The translations under genes were made by a program, and so were the position numbers. Below the pieces are notes generated by a model that searched no databases, was not told where the DNA came from, and saw only the letters and a list, made by a program, of their open reading frames with translations. Shown here piece after piece: positions 45,621 through 55,679 of a stretch of DNA of 60,361 bases. How positions within the stretch are numbered: position 1 is the first letter of the stretch; every line of letters begins with the position of its first letter. Source of the stretch: Moorena sp. SIO3I8. Its GTDB lineage: Bacteria; Cyanobacteriota; Cyanobacteriia; Cyanobacteriales; Coleofasciculaceae. The DNA lies in the NCBI RefSeq assembly GCF_010692325.1, contig NZ_JAAHHW010000035.1:1-60361 (forward strand), given 5' to 3'.

Positions 45621-46529
45621 TCAAGTATGCCCCAACTTCTTTAGTACAGGTGCGGTCGAAACCACGTGCCGTTCTAAACCCAGTTGCTTCGGACTAACCC
45701 CTAGGGCTAGGGCAACTAACTGGGGTAAATGCAATACTGGTAACCTTAATTGACGCCCAATCACCTTTTCTACCTCCGGTTGACGGGAATCCAGATTAAG
45801 ATGACACAACGGACAAGGGGTCACCATGCAGTCCGCACCAGCATCCAAGGCTTCTTGAATATGGCTCCCTGCCATCTTGAAGGATTGTTCTGTGGCATAA
45901 CTAGAAATTGGCCAACCACAACATTGAGTACGACCTCGGTAATATACAGGTGTTGCTCCTACGGTGCGAAATACAGTTTCCATGGATTCTGGATGCACTG
46001 GGTCATCGTAGGGGATGGATGTCTGAGCTCGCAGCAAATAACAACCATAGAATGCAGCACATTTGAGTCCAGTGAGCTTGCGACTGACCTGTGCTGCTAG
46101 GGCTTCCATGCCGTAATCTGCCACCAATGCCCACAGTAAATGCTTGACTTCCGTAGTGCCTTTGTAAGGAGAACAGCCTTCTTTTTTCAGCAAGCCATTC
46201 ACTTTTTGCACATAAGTGGTATCGGTCTGTTGGAATTCCTTTAAACGTTCATCTACATGACCAATTACTCCCTGACAGGTGCTGCAATGGGTTAACAGGG
46301 GTAGATTCAGCTCCTCAGCTAGGGCGATGTTGCGAGCGTTAACAGTGTCTTCTAGGAGTTGGGAATCTTCTTTGAAGGTTCCAGAACCACAACAAGCAGC
46401 TTTTTTCAACTCAATCAGTTCAATCCCTAGCGCTTGGGTTAAAGCTGACGTAGATTGGTATAGTTCTCCACAGGCTCCTTGAGCAACACAGCCGGGGAAA
46501 TAGGCATATTTGAGCGTAGCAGATGGCAT
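45621..46529 (-). CDS. HdrB-like CCG-domain iron-sulfur protein
   Basis: The 302-residue protein has two Cys-rich CCG domains. The first has YFPGCVAQGACGELY (near residue 10) and KKAACCGSGTF. The second has CAAFYGCYLL, RTQCCGWPISSY and VTPCPLCHLN. These match heterodisulfide reductase subunit B and the related SdhE/SdhC-like subunits that carry unusual 4Fe-4S clusters. Cyanobacteria keep a conserved HdrB-like protein, sometimes discussed as part of an unusual succinate dehydrogenase; its electron partner is not in this window. Its exact role is uncertain. It is probably soluble and membrane-associated through partners. Confidence 0.9.
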   Translation of the reverse strand: MPSATLKYAYFPGCVAQGACGELYQSTSALTQALGIELIELKKAACCGSGTFKEDSQLLEDTVNARNIALAEELNLPLLTHCSTCQGVIGHVDERLKEFQQTDTTYVQKVNGLLKKEGCSPYKGTTEVKHLLWALVADYGMEALAAQVSRKLTGLKCAAFYGCYLLRAQTSIPYDDPVHPESMETVFRTVGATPVYYRGRTQCCGWPISSYATEQSFKMAGSHIQEALDAGADCMVTPCPLCHLNLDSRQPEVEKVIGRQLRLPVLHLPQLVALALGVSPKQLGLERHVVSTAPVLKKLGHT

Positions 46530-46611
46530 AGTAATTTATACTTAATCGCCTTAAAACGGTTAGAGATCAGCTCAAGGGTAACAGCTCATGGCCTAAGCGC
46601 TACTAGCTTGT

Positions 46612-47358
46612 TCAAAATTCGTAACCGTAGCGCTTTATTTCTTCGTCAAAAATGTACTGCACAATTTTTTGCGATCGCTCATTATAGTAATCTCGATAGT
46701 CTGTCTTTCTTTCTTCGGTTTTGTTGATCACTGGTATTTCGACTTTGAAGGGCACTCCAGCTTTATCCAGGACTCTGTCAAAATCATCCTGAAGGGTTTC
46801 AAAACGCATCACAGTATCCATACCTTTGGTATAGCTTCCATAGAGTGTATACGGTTCAGCTGGAAGACCTACAAACTGTTTAAGTCGGTTTCGATTAGTA
46901 TTCCGAACCAGGGATTGAACGGTTCGTTTCAGTCCATTGCCGTAAATAGAGCCATAGTGTTTCTCAATCCAATCATTAAATGAATGGGTTTTGCAAAATT
47001 CCATGTCTTCTATATAACCCGGTAGACGGTGAACCCATGACGTGGAGTCAGCGATAAAGTGTTGGTATTTTGAGGCTCTTTTTACATAGTCGGAAGCTAG
47101 ACTGTCAAAGGGGTTGCGAATACAACTAAATTTTAGATAAGATGCTGCTTCTTCCTCTGTCAAAAGATTCCGTCTGAACATCTCTCGTAGAGAATGATGT
47201 CTTCTGTGCATCAAAAATTTTCCGTTGGCGTCTAGGATGTCTTGGGGGGGGACTAGTTCGCCTTCTAGCTTTTTTTCCAGGACATCTTCTACTGCTGTGC
47301 AACCAGTTCGCGGTGCCATCAGGTAGAGTAAGCCGTATTTACGGCAAATCATTGCCAT
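46612..47358 (-). CDS. Sulfotransferase (carbohydrate-type, PAPS-dependent)
   Basis: ATG at 47358 is preferred over the TTG two codons earlier because AGGAG lies seven bases before it; this gives 248 residues. MAPRTGCTAVEDVLEKK is the 5'-phosphosulfate-binding loop, and FSCIRNPFDSLASDYVKR is the 3'-phosphate-binding segment of PAPS sulfotransferases. RFETLQDDFDRVLDKAGVP near the C-terminus is also typical. The acceptor is likely a carbohydrate, given the glycosyltransferase genes following, but this is inference. There is no signal peptide or anchor, unlike eukaryotic Golgi enzymes. Confidence 0.85.
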   Translation of the reverse strand: MAMICRKYGLLYLMAPRTGCTAVEDVLEKKLEGELVPPQDILDANGKFLMHRRHHSLREMFRRNLLTEEEAASYLKFSCIRNPFDSLASDYVKRASKYQHFIADSTSWVHRLPGYIEDMEFCKTHSFNDWIEKHYGSIYGNGLKRTVQSLVRNTNRNRLKQFVGLPAEPYTLYGSYTKGMDTVMRFETLQDDFDRVLDKAGVPFKVEIPVINKTEERKTDYRDYYNERSQKIVQYIFDEEIKRYGYEF

Positions 47359-47542
47359 GAGCAAGCTCCTGTTATTCTAGGGTTATTATAAACAAGACTT
47401 ACGCCGCAAACCCAGTTTTTTAACCTAACTACACCGATTTCAGCCTTTGATTTATCACCAAAAACTGGGTTTTAAAGGTCGTAGTGCGTAAGTGCTAATC
47501 GATACGAAGTTGGTTGGTAAAGCTGTTTATGGCTTTACTAGT

Positions 47543-49231
47543 TTATTCTTTTACTAGTTTCCACAGAAACGTTTTAATTTCGTAAGTTGGTTCAAGTTTA
47601 TGGTTCCATTTGCCAATAATTTCTGATTTATAGTTGTATTGTTTCTCGATTTTTTGTCGCAACTCCCTAGATGGATTATATAAAAATACATCACTGAATT
47701 CATCGGTATTTTTGGGGATAATTAACTGTTTGCTTTTTTCGCCATTAGGCATCTTTACGGATTTCTGGCTTAACCAGGAAAACTTGACTTTGGGGTCAAG
47801 AAGATAAGATAGCGATATCACTTCCATACTTTTTGTCAGCAAGAGGGGTTGCTCAGCCTGGTTAATAATTGCTGCTACCTGGGTATGGTTAGCACTAGTA
47901 TACTTGTTCCACCAAAATTCCGCTTGAGAACTGATCACACAGGATAGAATTCCACCAGACAGTAGCAAAATCATTCCGAGTCGCCATAGCTTCTGTTGCC
48001 ATACTCCCTGAAAAATGCTAGTTACTTTGTTAGTTATTTTGTTAGTAAATAGGTAAGCAACTGCTAGCTGAATACCAAGATAACAGGGAATTAGATAGCG
48101 AGTTACACTAGAACGCTTGCCTCCGGAAATTAGATCCGGTAGCACTAGGGCTAAGGCGGTAACTCCAATTAATGTCAAGATGAATAGACTAACTCGTTTG
48201 GGACTATGACGACAGAGAAAGTAAATGGCATAGCCGACTAGGATTAAGATTATTACAGAGACCAGTACGCTGGGGAAATTTAAGCCTTGGTTGAGATCAA
48301 AGAAACTCCGATTAATATTAATCAGCCAGGTTTGGGCTAATGATGATAAAGGAACTTCTTTGAGTGCCCATTTGGTTTTGCTGGATACCTTAGAAAGGTT
48401 ACTGTTAGAAACCAGTAACCAAGGTACAAATACCATCAAAGCCATTAACGATGATAGCCCATAGTAAACAAGACGTTTACTGAAGCGGAACCTTTCTGTT
48501 ACCAGTACATAGATGCCATGGCTGATGGCTACTAAGATAGAAAATAAAAAGGTATAAAATCCTGTCACTAACGTGAGGGCGTAAATTCCCCAGGTAGAGA
48601 TAAAGTGTAGGATGTCTTTAATCTTACTGGTGGTGTTTCTTGGTTTAGTTAACCGTATTGCCCGTAACAGTGCTGCACTTGATAGCAAAATCGTTACGCT
48701 CCATAAGCCATACTGTCTTGCTGCTTGGGCATACAAAACCTGAAAGGGAGAAACGGCAACTAAGGCCATAGCTACCCATCCCACCAAGGACGACTCGAAT
48801 AATTCTTGACATAACCAATAGATAGCAGGAAACATCAGCAAGCTGATCAGAGCTGAAAAACTTCTCCTCACTGCTACTGAATTCCCAAATAACTGCGCCC
48901 AAAATCGCGCCATTACGTAATATAATGGGGGATGTTGAGGTTCTTCAAACGCTAATCCCTTAATCGTACCAATCAGATTTTTTTCCGGATTTGTCTGCTG
49001 ATACTTATGTAAGTCTTTAATAGCGATCGCATCCCCCTTGGAAATTTCTGGGATCATCTCTGACAATCGATAACCAGAAATCCTTAGGGAGGTAAATGTT
49101 TCATCAATCCAGTATATTTTTTGGTCAAGATTGACGAATCTAAACACTATCCCTAGCATCAACAGGATAACAATTAAAACCCCTAACCAAGTTGATGTAA
49201 ATCTACGACTTTTATGCAATTTGTTTACCAT
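47543..49231 (-). CDS. GT39-like (ArnT/PMT_2-type) membrane glycosyltransferase
   Basis: The 562-residue GT-C protein has a first helix (about 15-33), then the catalytic-loop acidic pair IYWIDETFTSLR (Asp43/Glu44), FEEPQHPPLYYVMARFWAQ, and about ten more membrane segments, with a soluble C-terminal part (about 455-562). Such enzymes take sugars from polyprenyl phosphate on the periplasmic side. It precedes the sulfotransferase on the same strand and follows the GT2-GtrA fusion, which could make the polyprenyl-phosphate sugar. Confidence 0.88.
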   Translation of the reverse strand: MVNKLHKSRRFTSTWLGVLIVILLMLGIVFRFVNLDQKIYWIDETFTSLRISGYRLSEMIPEISKGDAIAIKDLHKYQQTNPEKNLIGTIKGLAFEEPQHPPLYYVMARFWAQLFGNSVAVRRSFSALISLLMFPAIYWLCQELFESSLVGWVAMALVAVSPFQVLYAQAARQYGLWSVTILLSSAALLRAIRLTKPRNTTSKIKDILHFISTWGIYALTLVTGFYTFLFSILVAISHGIYVLVTERFRFSKRLVYYGLSSLMALMVFVPWLLVSNSNLSKVSSKTKWALKEVPLSSLAQTWLININRSFFDLNQGLNFPSVLVSVIILILVGYAIYFLCRHSPKRVSLFILTLIGVTALALVLPDLISGGKRSSVTRYLIPCYLGIQLAVAYLFTNKITNKVTSIFQGVWQQKLWRLGMILLLSGGILSCVISSQAEFWWNKYTSANHTQVAAIINQAEQPLLLTKSMEVISLSYLLDPKVKFSWLSQKSVKMPNGEKSKQLIIPKNTDEFSDVFLYNPSRELRQKIEKQYNYKSEIIGKWNHKLEPTYEIKTFLWKLVKE

Positions 49232-49284
49232 AGAGGTTTACCATAGATGATATTGATTGTTATGTAGTACATTCAATTTTATTA

Positions 49285-49331
49285 CCCCTACTCCCTACTC
49301 CCTACTCCCTACTCCCTACTCCCTACTCCCT
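49285..49331. repeat. CCCTACT array between GT39-like and GT2-GtrA genes
   Basis: About six copies of CCCTACT lie in the 163-bp spacer, followed by four GTCAACGGTCAACAG-type units. It is the same family as at 52510-52612, on the same strand. Confidence 0.85.
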
Positions 49332-49394
49332 AAAACCCTTTGCTGTTGACGGTCAACAGTCAACGGTCAACAGTCAACAGTCAAGCGGTTATCG

Positions 49395-50594
49395 TTATTT
49401 TTGGGTCACTCGCCAGTTGAGCTTTAGATTAATCCAGAAATTCCAGAAAGTAACTGCTGCGATCGCAATAGCATTTGCAATCAGATAGTTAATTCCCAGG
49501 AGATTAAACAACAGATTCAACAACAGCACATTCAGGCACAAACCGATCAAACAGACAAGGTTGAACTTCAAAAACCGTTTCAAGCGCTTACCCCATCCCC
49601 ACTGCTGACTGGCTATATCCCTAAATGTCCAGGCATCATTCCAAATAAAGTTATTCATAATGGCCGCTTCAGCAGCAATAATTTTACTGCGGGTGAGTCC
49701 CCAACCCAAAGTAGCAGGGTCATGGAGTAAGTAAAGCACAGTCATATCCACAAATACGCCACTGAATCCCACTAAGCCAAAACGAATAAACCGCTTTAAA
49801 GGGAAGGGAATGTGTTTTCTAAGTTGACCAATGGTTCCGAGAGAAAACCTTAACCGGAGTAAGTGTCTAATATAGTCTACATACTGTTTCCAGGTAACTT
49901 TGCTCTCTCCTGAGAGTCTCTCTTGAAATACATAGCCAACTTCTGCAATCCGGCCAATTTTTCCCCTAGCTAGCACTTCAATTAGAATCTTGTACCCTAG
50001 AGGATTGAGGTCTTTTTCATGAATGGCACTACGGCGTACCATAAAATAACCGCTCATCGGGTCAGAGACACGACCGATAACCTCTGGTAAAATCGATAAT
50101 CCTAAAAGTTGAGCACCTCTGGATAAGAAACGCCTGACTACACTCCAATCACTAACACCTCCATCGTCTACATGACGACTGGCAATGGCTATATCGGCTC
50201 CATCCTCCATTGCTAGCAAAAGTTTTAATAATATCTCTGGTGGATGCTGTAAATCCCCATCAATTACCCCCAAAATTTTTCCAGTACCTGCTTTCCAGCC
50301 GTGAATAACTGCTGTAGATAACCCCCTTTCATGCTGACGGCGAATTACCTGTAACTGTGGATAGTCCGACATCAGAGCCTGGGCGATTTCCCAGGTACGA
50401 TCGGGACTATCGTCATCTACTACAATCAGTTCGTATTGGTTTGGTATTGCTTCATCGAGCAAATTGCTCAGGATTCTAATTAGCTCCCCGATGTTTCTAC
50501 TCTCGTTATAGGTGGGAATCACCAAGGATAAGGAAGAATCACCAAGGTCAGATTCTTCTGGTTTTGTGTAGTCATTACTGGTATCCAAAGACAT
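49395..50594 (-). CDS. DPM1-like GT2 glycosyltransferase fused to a GtrA domain
   Basis: The 399-residue protein has a GT2 domain (about 20-250): LVIPTYNESRNIGEL, VVDDDSPDRTW, GVIDGDLQHPPE and ASRHVDDGGVSDW, as in dolichyl/polyprenyl-phosphate mannosyl- or glucosyltransferases. It is followed by four membrane helices of the GtrA type (about 270-395, starting RFGLVGFSGVFVDM). Such fusions make polyprenyl-phosphate sugar and help flip it. That product is the donor class used by the GT39-like enzymes on either side. The sugar is unknown. Confidence 0.93.
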   Translation of the reverse strand: MSLDTSNDYTKPEESDLGDSSLSLVIPTYNESRNIGELIRILSNLLDEAIPNQYELIVVDDDSPDRTWEIAQALMSDYPQLQVIRRQHERGLSTAVIHGWKAGTGKILGVIDGDLQHPPEILLKLLLAMEDGADIAIASRHVDDGGVSDWSVVRRFLSRGAQLLGLSILPEVIGRVSDPMSGYFMVRRSAIHEKDLNPLGYKILIEVLARGKIGRIAEVGYVFQERLSGESKVTWKQYVDYIRHLLRLRFSLGTIGQLRKHIPFPLKRFIRFGLVGFSGVFVDMTVLYLLHDPATLGWGLTRSKIIAAEAAIMNNFIWNDAWTFRDIASQQWGWGKRLKRFLKFNLVCLIGLCLNVLLLNLLFNLLGINYLIANAIAIAAVTFWNFWINLKLNWRVTQK

Positions 50595-51444
50595 ACTCTT
50601 TTGGTTGATGGGATTTTTTTTGGTTAATGGTGTTAGATGTTAGCTGTTAGGTTTTGGGTTAATGGTGTTAGTACTTAATGTCTAGCGCGCCTAATACCTA
50701 GTGCTATCAAGCCTATGGCATTAGTCATTAGTTTAGTGATTAGTCATTAGTTATCAGTCATTAGTCAAAATACGTAAGCATTCAGCTATCAGCTATCAGC
50801 TATCAGCTATCAGACCAATTAAAGTAGGGTGGGCAAAGTAGTATAATCTAGAATACTCACCCATAAGCAAACTGTTTTTGCCCACCCTACAAGCTATCAG
50901 CTATCAGTGCTATCAGACCAATTAAAGTAGGGTGGGCAAAGTAGTATAATCTAGAATACTCACCCATAAGCAAACTGTTTTTGCCCACCCTACAAGCTAT
51001 CAGCCAAAGTATGACGGCTGACCGCTGACGGCACCTCAAGCAGCGTGCGCGTAGCGCATATGCTTACCAAAATACTAATGAGTAATGAGCAACGACTCCC
51101 CAATCAGGCTTGAGCGTAATGGTTTAGTAGTTGCTCTATTTAGTTGATCTATTTATAATCCTACAGTAGAATTATACTAATTTATTCAGGGTGTCAAGTA
51201 GTCAACCTCAAACCTGTCTATCAATCCTGGTCTTGCCCTGAATTTGAGGGTTCAATCCCATCTAATCACGGGGAAACTTCCCATAACTTTATGTAACTAA
51301 CGTTATGTAAAGATTTCGTGATGTGTTTAGTGCCTCAAACTCTCTAGTTAACCAAAGGCTAGGGGAATTAGGCGGGGATTATGTAAAGATTATGTAAATT
51401 TTTAAGCTAATCAAATTATTTGCTTATTATTAAGGTTTAAGCTT
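50595..51444. other. Divergent intergenic region with two inverted MITE copies
   Basis: Two units with a 103-bp period (50813 and 50916) each carry the 67-bp palindrome flanked by GTAGGGTGGGCAAA / TTTGCCCACCCTAC (50824-50890 and 50927-50993), inverted relative to 19448-19692. TCAGCTA and TTAGTCATTAG units surround them. The right 250 bp are A/T-rich and include TTATGTAA repeated near 51290-51400, probably the promoter region of the next gene. No gene is seen. Confidence 0.7.
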
Positions 51445-52134
51445 ATGAAGCTAAGTGTTGTAATACCCTGTTTTAACGAAGTCAACACAATTGCCAATGT
51501 TATTGACGCTGTCAAAGCATCTGCGGTTAAAGAGTGCGAAATTATTGTTGTCGATGACTACTCAACCGATGGCACTAGAGAGATTTTAGAGTCATCACTG
51601 GAATCCCAAATTGACCATGTTGTCTATCATCACAAGAATCGGGGTAAAGGAGCTGCGTTACGGACTGGGTTTGGCTTGGCTACTGGAGATATCGTAATCG
51701 TTCAAGATGCTGATTTAGAGTACGATCCCCAGGAATATCCCTTGTTAATGCAGCCGATTATTGATGGCAAAGCGGATGTGGTTTATGGCTCCCGTTTCGC
51801 TGGCGGTGGTCCCCATCGGGTAGTGTATTACTGGCATATGGTGGGCAATAAATTTTTAACCATGCTCTCCAATATGTTTACCAATATTAACCTTACCGAT
51901 ATGGAAACCTGCTATAAGGCATTCCGGCGTGAAATTATCCAATCTATCAAAATCGAAGAATCTCGGTTTGGCTTTGAACCGGAAATTACTGCTAAGGTTG
52001 CCAAAAAGAAATGCCGCATCTATGAAGTAGGAATATCTTACTATGGTCGCACTTACGAAGAAGGGAAAAAAATTGGCTGGAGGGATGGGTTTCGGGCAAT
52101 ATTCTGTATCTTAAAATACAATCTTTTTCATTAG
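51445..52134 (+). CDS. GT2 family glycosyltransferase (DPM-like)
   Basis: The 229-residue protein is a compact GT2 domain without membrane segments: [41 protein letters not shown] (the DxD) and VYGSRFAGG. The later stretch [20 protein letters not shown] resembles DPM1/GtrB-like enzymes. It probably makes polyprenyl-phosphate sugar in the cytoplasm. It may pair with the GT-C gene 490 bp downstream. Confidence 0.93.
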   Translation: MKLSVVIPCFNEVNTIANVIDAVKASAVKECEIIVVDDYSTDGTREILESSLESQIDHVVYHHKNRGKGAALRTGFGLATGDIVIVQDADLEYDPQEYPLLMQPIIDGKADVVYGSRFAGGGPHRVVYYWHMVGNKFLTMLSNMFTNINLTDMETCYKAFRREIIQSIKIEESRFGFEPEITAKVAKKKCRIYEVGISYYGRTYEEGKKIGWRDGFRAIFCILKYNLFH

Positions 52135-52623
52135 GAAGTAGTTAAAAAATAACTTATCGGTTTTTAGCGTCTCGGGTGGCCAAAAACAGTTTGGTTGTAA
52201 GGTAAGCATTCAGCCGTCAGCTATCAGCTTAAGCGCTACTTGAGATGCTACTTGAGGTGCTATCAGCTAGCAGCTAATGGGCTACGCGCATTAGCTGAAT
52301 GCTTACTAATCACTTACCAAATAGTCCCTGGATTTTTGGGTTACGGTAATGGATAATAGGAAATTGTCAAGTACCCATTACCCCAGAAGAGATAGGATAA
52401 GTAGTCCACCAGATTTGATATTACTCCCTTAATTAAATTACTATAAATTAACAATAAATTAATTAACTATAGCAATCCTAAATGAATTGTGATAATTTTT
52501 GATCCCATATTCCCTACTCCCTACTCCCTACTCCCTACTCCCTACTCCCTACTCCCTACTCCCTACTCCCTACTCCCTACTCCCTACTCCCTACTCCCTA
52601 TTCCCTATTCCCTTTGAATAACT
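52135..52623. repeat. Repeat-rich spacer with a long CCCTACT array up to the next start codon
   Basis: A fragment of the 66-bp MITE is at about 52173-52198, and TCAGCTA/GCTACTTGAG units are at 52208-52300. From about 52510 to 52612 there are roughly fifteen CCCTACT/CCCTATT units, ending ten bases before the ATG of the GT-C gene. The array thus occupies the 5' untranslated or promoter-proximal region. ATGAATTGTGATAATTTTTGATCCCATA before the array also precedes the array at 15600. Confidence 0.8.
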
Positions 52624-54636
52624 ATGTTGGCTTTGCTCCCTCTGATTACCTTCACTGTTTTATTTCTCTTCATCTATCGTTACAATTATTGCTGGCGTAG
52701 TTCCCTATTGTGGGCAGCTATTACTTGGGGAGTCTTATTAACCTTTATTACTGAAGTTTTAAGTTTATTTAAGTTAATTACTTGGGGTTGGATCGCGGGA
52801 ATCTGGGGTTTACTGAGTCTGACGTTGATTTTTGCCTACTTTCGGACTGTTAAACCAGGACGAGTCACCCTCACCCAAGATTCACAACATGGGATTGGGC
52901 AAAATGGGATTGGGCAAAGCTCACCCTCCACAAACGGGCAAAACCCAAGGGATAGGAATGACCAAATCTCTGGTTTTTTACTGGTCTTACTTGGAGGTAT
53001 AGGATTTCTGGTCGCTATCGTAGGCTTAACTGCTATCGTTGCGCCTCCCAACACCTGGGATTCCATGACTTACCACATGAGTCGTGTGCTTCATTGGATG
53101 CAGCATCACAGTGTTGCCCATTATCCTACCCATATTCCCAGACAGCTTTACCAAAACCCTTGGGCTGAATTTACGATCATGCATTTTCAACTCCTGAGTG
53201 GGGGCGATCGCTTAGCTAATCTTGTCCAATGGTTCAGTATGATTGGTAGCGTGATTGGGGTATCTCTGATTGCTCAACAACTGGGAGCGACTATACGAGG
53301 ACAGATTTTTGCTGCTGTCGTCGCTGCGACTATTCCGATGGGAATCCTACAAGGGTCAAGTACCCAGAATGATTATGTGGTTTCGTTCTGGGTGATTTGT
53401 TTGGCTTACTTTATTATTTTGACTCTCAAATCCAGAGTTAGCTGGATTAATATAGTAGGGGTTGGTGCTACCATGGGCATGGCTATTGTGACGAAAGCAA
53501 CAGCCTATATTTATACATTCCCCTTATTTATCTGGTTTTCACTGATCATGATTAAGCGCCTAGGTTGGCGATGGTGGAAGCCAATTTTAGCGGTAGGGAT
53601 TATTGTTATTTCAATTAATCTTGGTCACTATATCCGTAACTTCGACTTGTATGGCACTCCAATTGCTACGGCGTCAGAAGAACTACGATATACTAATGAA
53701 ATTTTTACAACGTCAGTGTTAGTCTCCAATATTTTGAGAAATATTGGTCTTCACCTGGGAACACCGATTGGGATTATTAATGCTATCTCCAATAAGATAA
53801 TTAATTTATTCCATCTGGTTTTAAGTGTAGATATTAGTGACCCCCGCACCACCTATACCGGAAAGTTTGGGATTCCTGGTGGCTTATCAACTCTGGGAAT
53901 TAATGCTACAGAAAACAACACCAGCAACACCCTTCATCTAGTTTTAATTGTTTTCTCTATCATCGCTTGTTTCATCCAACGACAGGGTCGAAAGCAACGC
54001 TATATACTCAGTTATCTTGCTGTTATTATTAGCATATTTATACTATTTTGTTTCCTGTTGAAATGGCAATGGTGGAACAGTCGGCTTCATTTACCAATTT
54101 TCTTACTTTTTTCTGCAGTAGTCGGAATAGTATTGTCCCAAATTAAGCTACGTCAAGTTGCCAATGTTATAGCAGTGGTTCTGATCATCACATCATTACC
54201 ATGGGCATTATCTGGTAGAGAACGACCTCTTGTCGGCGCTAACAGTATTTTAAACACTAGCCGTACTGAGCAATATTTTAACAGTAGGTCTCGAATCAGA
54301 TTAGGTTACCTCGGTGCTATTGATGTTTTGAAAAGTAATAAATGTACAGATATTGGCATGTATTTAGGTGACAATGACTGGGAATACCCATTATGGATAC
54401 TGTTACAACAACAGACTGATTCACCAGTGATAATTGAACATATAAATGTTAAGAATGCATCAGCCAGTAAGTCTGAACTTTCCACCAACAATAGCAAATT
54501 TATTCCTTGTGCAATTTTTTCAACTAAACCTGAACCTGATCAAACTAACCAAGGCGAGCAGATAACTTACCAAAATAGAAGTTATACCCAAGGCTGGTCA
54601 AAAGACAAGGTCAAAATTTTCCTTAGTCAAAAATAA
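52624..54636 (+). CDS. Large GT-C-type membrane glycosyltransferase-like protein
   Basis: The 670-residue protein has about eleven membrane segments, an early hydrophilic loop (about 80-115) with GIGQNGIGQSSPS repeats, and a periplasmic loop starting TWDSMTYHMSRVLHWMQH that holds the conserved acidic residue of such enzymes. PRQLYQNPWAEFTIMHFQLL follows, and the C-terminal soluble domain begins at about 540. It resembles cyanobacterial membrane proteins assigned to polysaccharide or glycolipid synthesis, but the exact GT family is not certain. No good ribosome site precedes the ATG because the CCCTACT array and TTTGAATAAC occupy that place. Confidence 0.72.
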   Translation: MLALLPLITFTVLFLFIYRYNYCWRSSLLWAAITWGVLLTFITEVLSLFKLITWGWIAGIWGLLSLTLIFAYFRTVKPGRVTLTQDSQHGIGQNGIGQSSPSTNGQNPRDRNDQISGFLLVLLGGIGFLVAIVGLTAIVAPPNTWDSMTYHMSRVLHWMQHHSVAHYPTHIPRQLYQNPWAEFTIMHFQLLSGGDRLANLVQWFSMIGSVIGVSLIAQQLGATIRGQIFAAVVAATIPMGILQGSSTQNDYVVSFWVICLAYFIILTLKSRVSWINIVGVGATMGMAIVTKATAYIYTFPLFIWFSLIMIKRLGWRWWKPILAVGIIVISINLGHYIRNFDLYGTPIATASEELRYTNEIFTTSVLVSNILRNIGLHLGTPIGIINAISNKIINLFHLVLSVDISDPRTTYTGKFGIPGGLSTLGINATENNTSNTLHLVLIVFSIIACFIQRQGRKQRYILSYLAVIISIFILFCFLLKWQWWNSRLHLPIFLLFSAVVGIVLSQIKLRQVANVIAVVLIITSLPWALSGRERPLVGANSILNTSRTEQYFNSRSRIRLGYLGAIDVLKSNKCTDIGMYLGDNDWEYPLWILLQQQTDSPVIIEHINVKNASASKSELSTNNSKFIPCAIFSTKPEPDQTNQGEQITYQNRSYTQGWSKDKVKIFLSQK

Positions 54637-54669
54637 TCCTGATTTTCTCCGTAATTCTAAATTAGATTT

Positions 54670-54781
54670 TAAGCTATCAGCCGTCAGCCGTCAGCCGTCA
54701 GCCGTCAGCGGTCAGCCGTCAGCGGTCAGCCGTCAGCCTTAGCTGATAGCTGATAACTGATAGCTGATAGCTGATAGCTTA
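54670..54781. repeat. CAGCCGTCAG array with complementary TGATAGC units
   Basis: Eight or so CAGCCGTCAG/CAGCGGTCAG units are followed by TTAGCTGATAGCTGATAAC-type units that are complementary to the initial AGCTATCAGC. The two ends (AAGCTATCAGC and GCTGATAGCTT) form an inverted repeat spanning the array. It is a member of the same class as 2407-2589. Confidence 0.75.
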
Positions 54782-54833
54782 ATTCATCTAGTTGATAGTA
54801 GTATGGCTGAGCTATGCTGGAAGCAAGTGTTTA

Positions 54834-55679
54834 ATGACCCTCTTGATTAGCTGGATGAATTGGATATTTTCAGAACCCTTAAGGGTAGAAAAAATCACAG
54901 TTGCGATCGCGGATTTACCTACGTCATTGCGAGGCACAAAACTTGTACAACTATCCGATTTACATTATGATCGACAGCAGTTACCAGGAAATATCTTAGC
55001 TGACGCTATTGAAGCCGCTAATCAAGCTGAACCTGATCTAGTCGTCTTAACTGGCGACTACGTAACCAATAGCCCGACTCCTATTTATCTACTAGCGCGG
55101 CGATTGAAGTACCTGGAAAGTCGCCATGGAATCTATGCTATACTGGGTAACCATGATTTAGCCTGGCGTCATTCAAAAGCAACAATTACTCAGGCTCTAA
55201 CTAAGATTGGTGTGAAGGTGTTGTGGAATGCGATCGCTTATCCGTTTGGAGCACAATTACCTCTAGTAGGACTTGCTGATTTTTGGTCTGGTGATTTCAA
55301 TCCTGGTCCAGTGCTCAATCAACTTGACCCCAAAACACCCCGGATTGTCTTATCCCACAACCCTGATACTGCGGAGATATTACAGCGTTGGCGAGTGGAT
55401 TTGCAGTTGTCTGGTCATACCCATGGTGGTCAGATTGTGATTCCAGGAATCGGACCTGCGCCAGCATTTTTGAAAACTATCCGGAAGTATATTCCTAGAT
55501 CTGTGCAGCCCTGGATACCCTATTTGAAAGTATGTTCAAAAGTAACTAACCATTGGGAATGGTCCGAGGGTCTACATCGGATCGGTAGAAACCAGTTATA
55601 TACTAATCGTGGTTTAGGAACTTATTGGCCAGGTCGTCTATTTTGTCCACCAGAAGTTACAGTAATTACGTTGAATTAA
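54834..55679 (+). CDS. Metallophosphoesterase (YkuE/calcineurin-like)
   Basis: The first ATG at 54834 gives 281 residues; a TTG at 54792 would extend it by 14 residues, including a hydrophobic Tyr/Cys stretch, so a short membrane anchor cannot be ruled out. The dimetal motifs are clear: QLSDLHYD, VVLTGDYVTN, YAILGNHDLAW, IVLSHNPD and LQLSGHTHGGQ. Such enzymes hydrolyse phosphoesters; YkuE-type members act on lipid-linked substrates such as UDP-diacylglucosamine. The substrate is not assignable here. A GGAAGC site lies eleven bases before the ATG. Confidence 0.92.
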   Translation: MTLLISWMNWIFSEPLRVEKITVAIADLPTSLRGTKLVQLSDLHYDRQQLPGNILADAIEAANQAEPDLVVLTGDYVTNSPTPIYLLARRLKYLESRHGIYAILGNHDLAWRHSKATITQALTKIGVKVLWNAIAYPFGAQLPLVGLADFWSGDFNPGPVLNQLDPKTPRIVLSHNPDTAEILQRWRVDLQLSGHTHGGQIVIPGIGPAPAFLKTIRKYIPRSVQPWIPYLKVCSKVTNHWEWSEGLHRIGRNQLYTNRGLGTYWPGRLFCPPEVTVITLN

